This document shows positions 5,251 to 5,412 of a DNA stretch of 5,412 nt, one piece after another. Positions within the stretch are counted from its first letter, which is position 1; each line of letters opens with the position of its first letter. Source of the stretch: a bacterium. Lineage in GTDB: Bacteria > Ratteibacteria > UBA8468. The position numbers and the translations under genes are program-made. The notes below the pieces were generated by a model that was not told the DNA's origin, did no database searches, and worked only from the letters and a program-made list of their open reading frames with translations. The stretch lies in assembly GCA_030630065.1 (NCBI GenBank), contig DAOVNU010000063.1, forward strand, positions 1 through 5,412. Direction: 5' to 3'.

Positions 5251-5412
5251 CGTCCGCCAATGAACAATGGCGGACACCATGCCCGCTTCGTCGTCATGAA
5301 GGCACTCTTCAGGAAACTTCCTCGCCTTGGGGTTAAACACAAAGAGAGGACTATTTCTGTAAGCGTGCCTTGTAAATCTGCAAGCGGGCATGGTGTCTGC
5401 CAAAGGCAGACG
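5251..5412. mobile_element. MITE-like palindromic element with hairpin-bearing terminal inverted repeats
   Basis: The arms GGCGGACACCATGCCCGCTT (5269-5288) and 5382-5401 are inverted copies with 19 of 20 bases matching. Each arm carries its own hairpin at the outer end: left GTCCGCCA/TGGCGGAC (5252-5259/5268-5275, loop 8), right GTCTGCC/GGCAGAC (5395-5401/5405-5411, loop AAA). The two hairpins differ at one pair, C-G on the left and T-A on the right, a compensated change. Inside lies another inverted pair, AAGGCAC (5299-5305) with GTGCCTT (5365-5371). No convincing coding frame lies within its 162 bases, so if mobile it depends on enzymes encoded elsewhere. The right end coincides with the window edge, so the true boundary is unknown, and no target-site duplication can be checked. 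Confidence 0.65.

Noticed and set aside
5018..5336. Open frames over the tail region on both strands (5018-5260 minus, 5118-5336 plus)
   Set aside because: They run through the tRNA end, the repeats and the palindromic element, with composition dictated by those repeats and no domain pattern.
5395..5411. GTCTGCC-AAA-GGCAGAC hairpin as an intrinsic terminator
   Set aside because: No T-run is visible after it before the window ends, and it matches the hairpin at the other end of the inverted-repeat element, so it is better read as part of that element.
5051..5412. Integron attC site or CRISPR array
   Set aside because: There are no GTTRRRY/RYYYAAC core sites and no regular series of repeats with unique spacers; only one pair of direct repeats and one pair of inverted arms are present.

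Overview
The window looks like chromosomal DNA from a Gram-negative bacterium. A full-length LptD implies an outer membrane with lipopolysaccharide. Coding DNA is AT-rich and purine-rich on the coding strand, with very tight gene packing and several GTG starts. This style fits uncultured lineages such as Omnitrophota, but that placement is a guess from style and gene content, not a sequence match.

Left part (1-1290, minus strand): three genes read leftwards as one chain: a 71-residue zinc-ribbon protein, ribosomal protein bS21 (rpsU), and a kinase of the 1-phosphofructokinase/LacC type that runs off the left edge. Both junctions are 4-base GTGA overlaps, so translation of all three is probably coupled. 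The zinc-ribbon gene contains a strong palindrome (1178-1220) that is translated in frame.

Middle (1291-1454): a 164-base divergent intergenic region with recognisable sigma-70-type promoter elements on both strands. The best rightward promoter places its predicted transcript start almost at the ATG of the next gene.

Right part (1455-5049, plus strand): a second, ribokinase-like PfkB sugar kinase, the LPS-assembly protein LptD, the house-cleaning XTP/dITP diphosphatase RdgB, and a tRNA with anticodon CAT. They form one uninterrupted chain with overlaps of 1, 4 and 10 bases. The last three codons and the stop of rdgB lie inside the 5' end of the tRNA gene.

Tail (5050-5412): I see no convincing protein gene. 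This stretch is visibly richer in G+C than the genes and full of repeats. A 19-base copy of the tRNA 3' end recurs 122 bases downstream, and a 9-base sequence between the copies is complementary to both. A hairpin follows at 5218-5249. Then comes a MITE-like palindromic element (5251-5412) with long terminal inverted repeats, each of which folds into its own hairpin. The two hairpins differ by paired, compensating substitutions. These tail elements, with the in-frame palindrome, are the least ordinary parts of the window.
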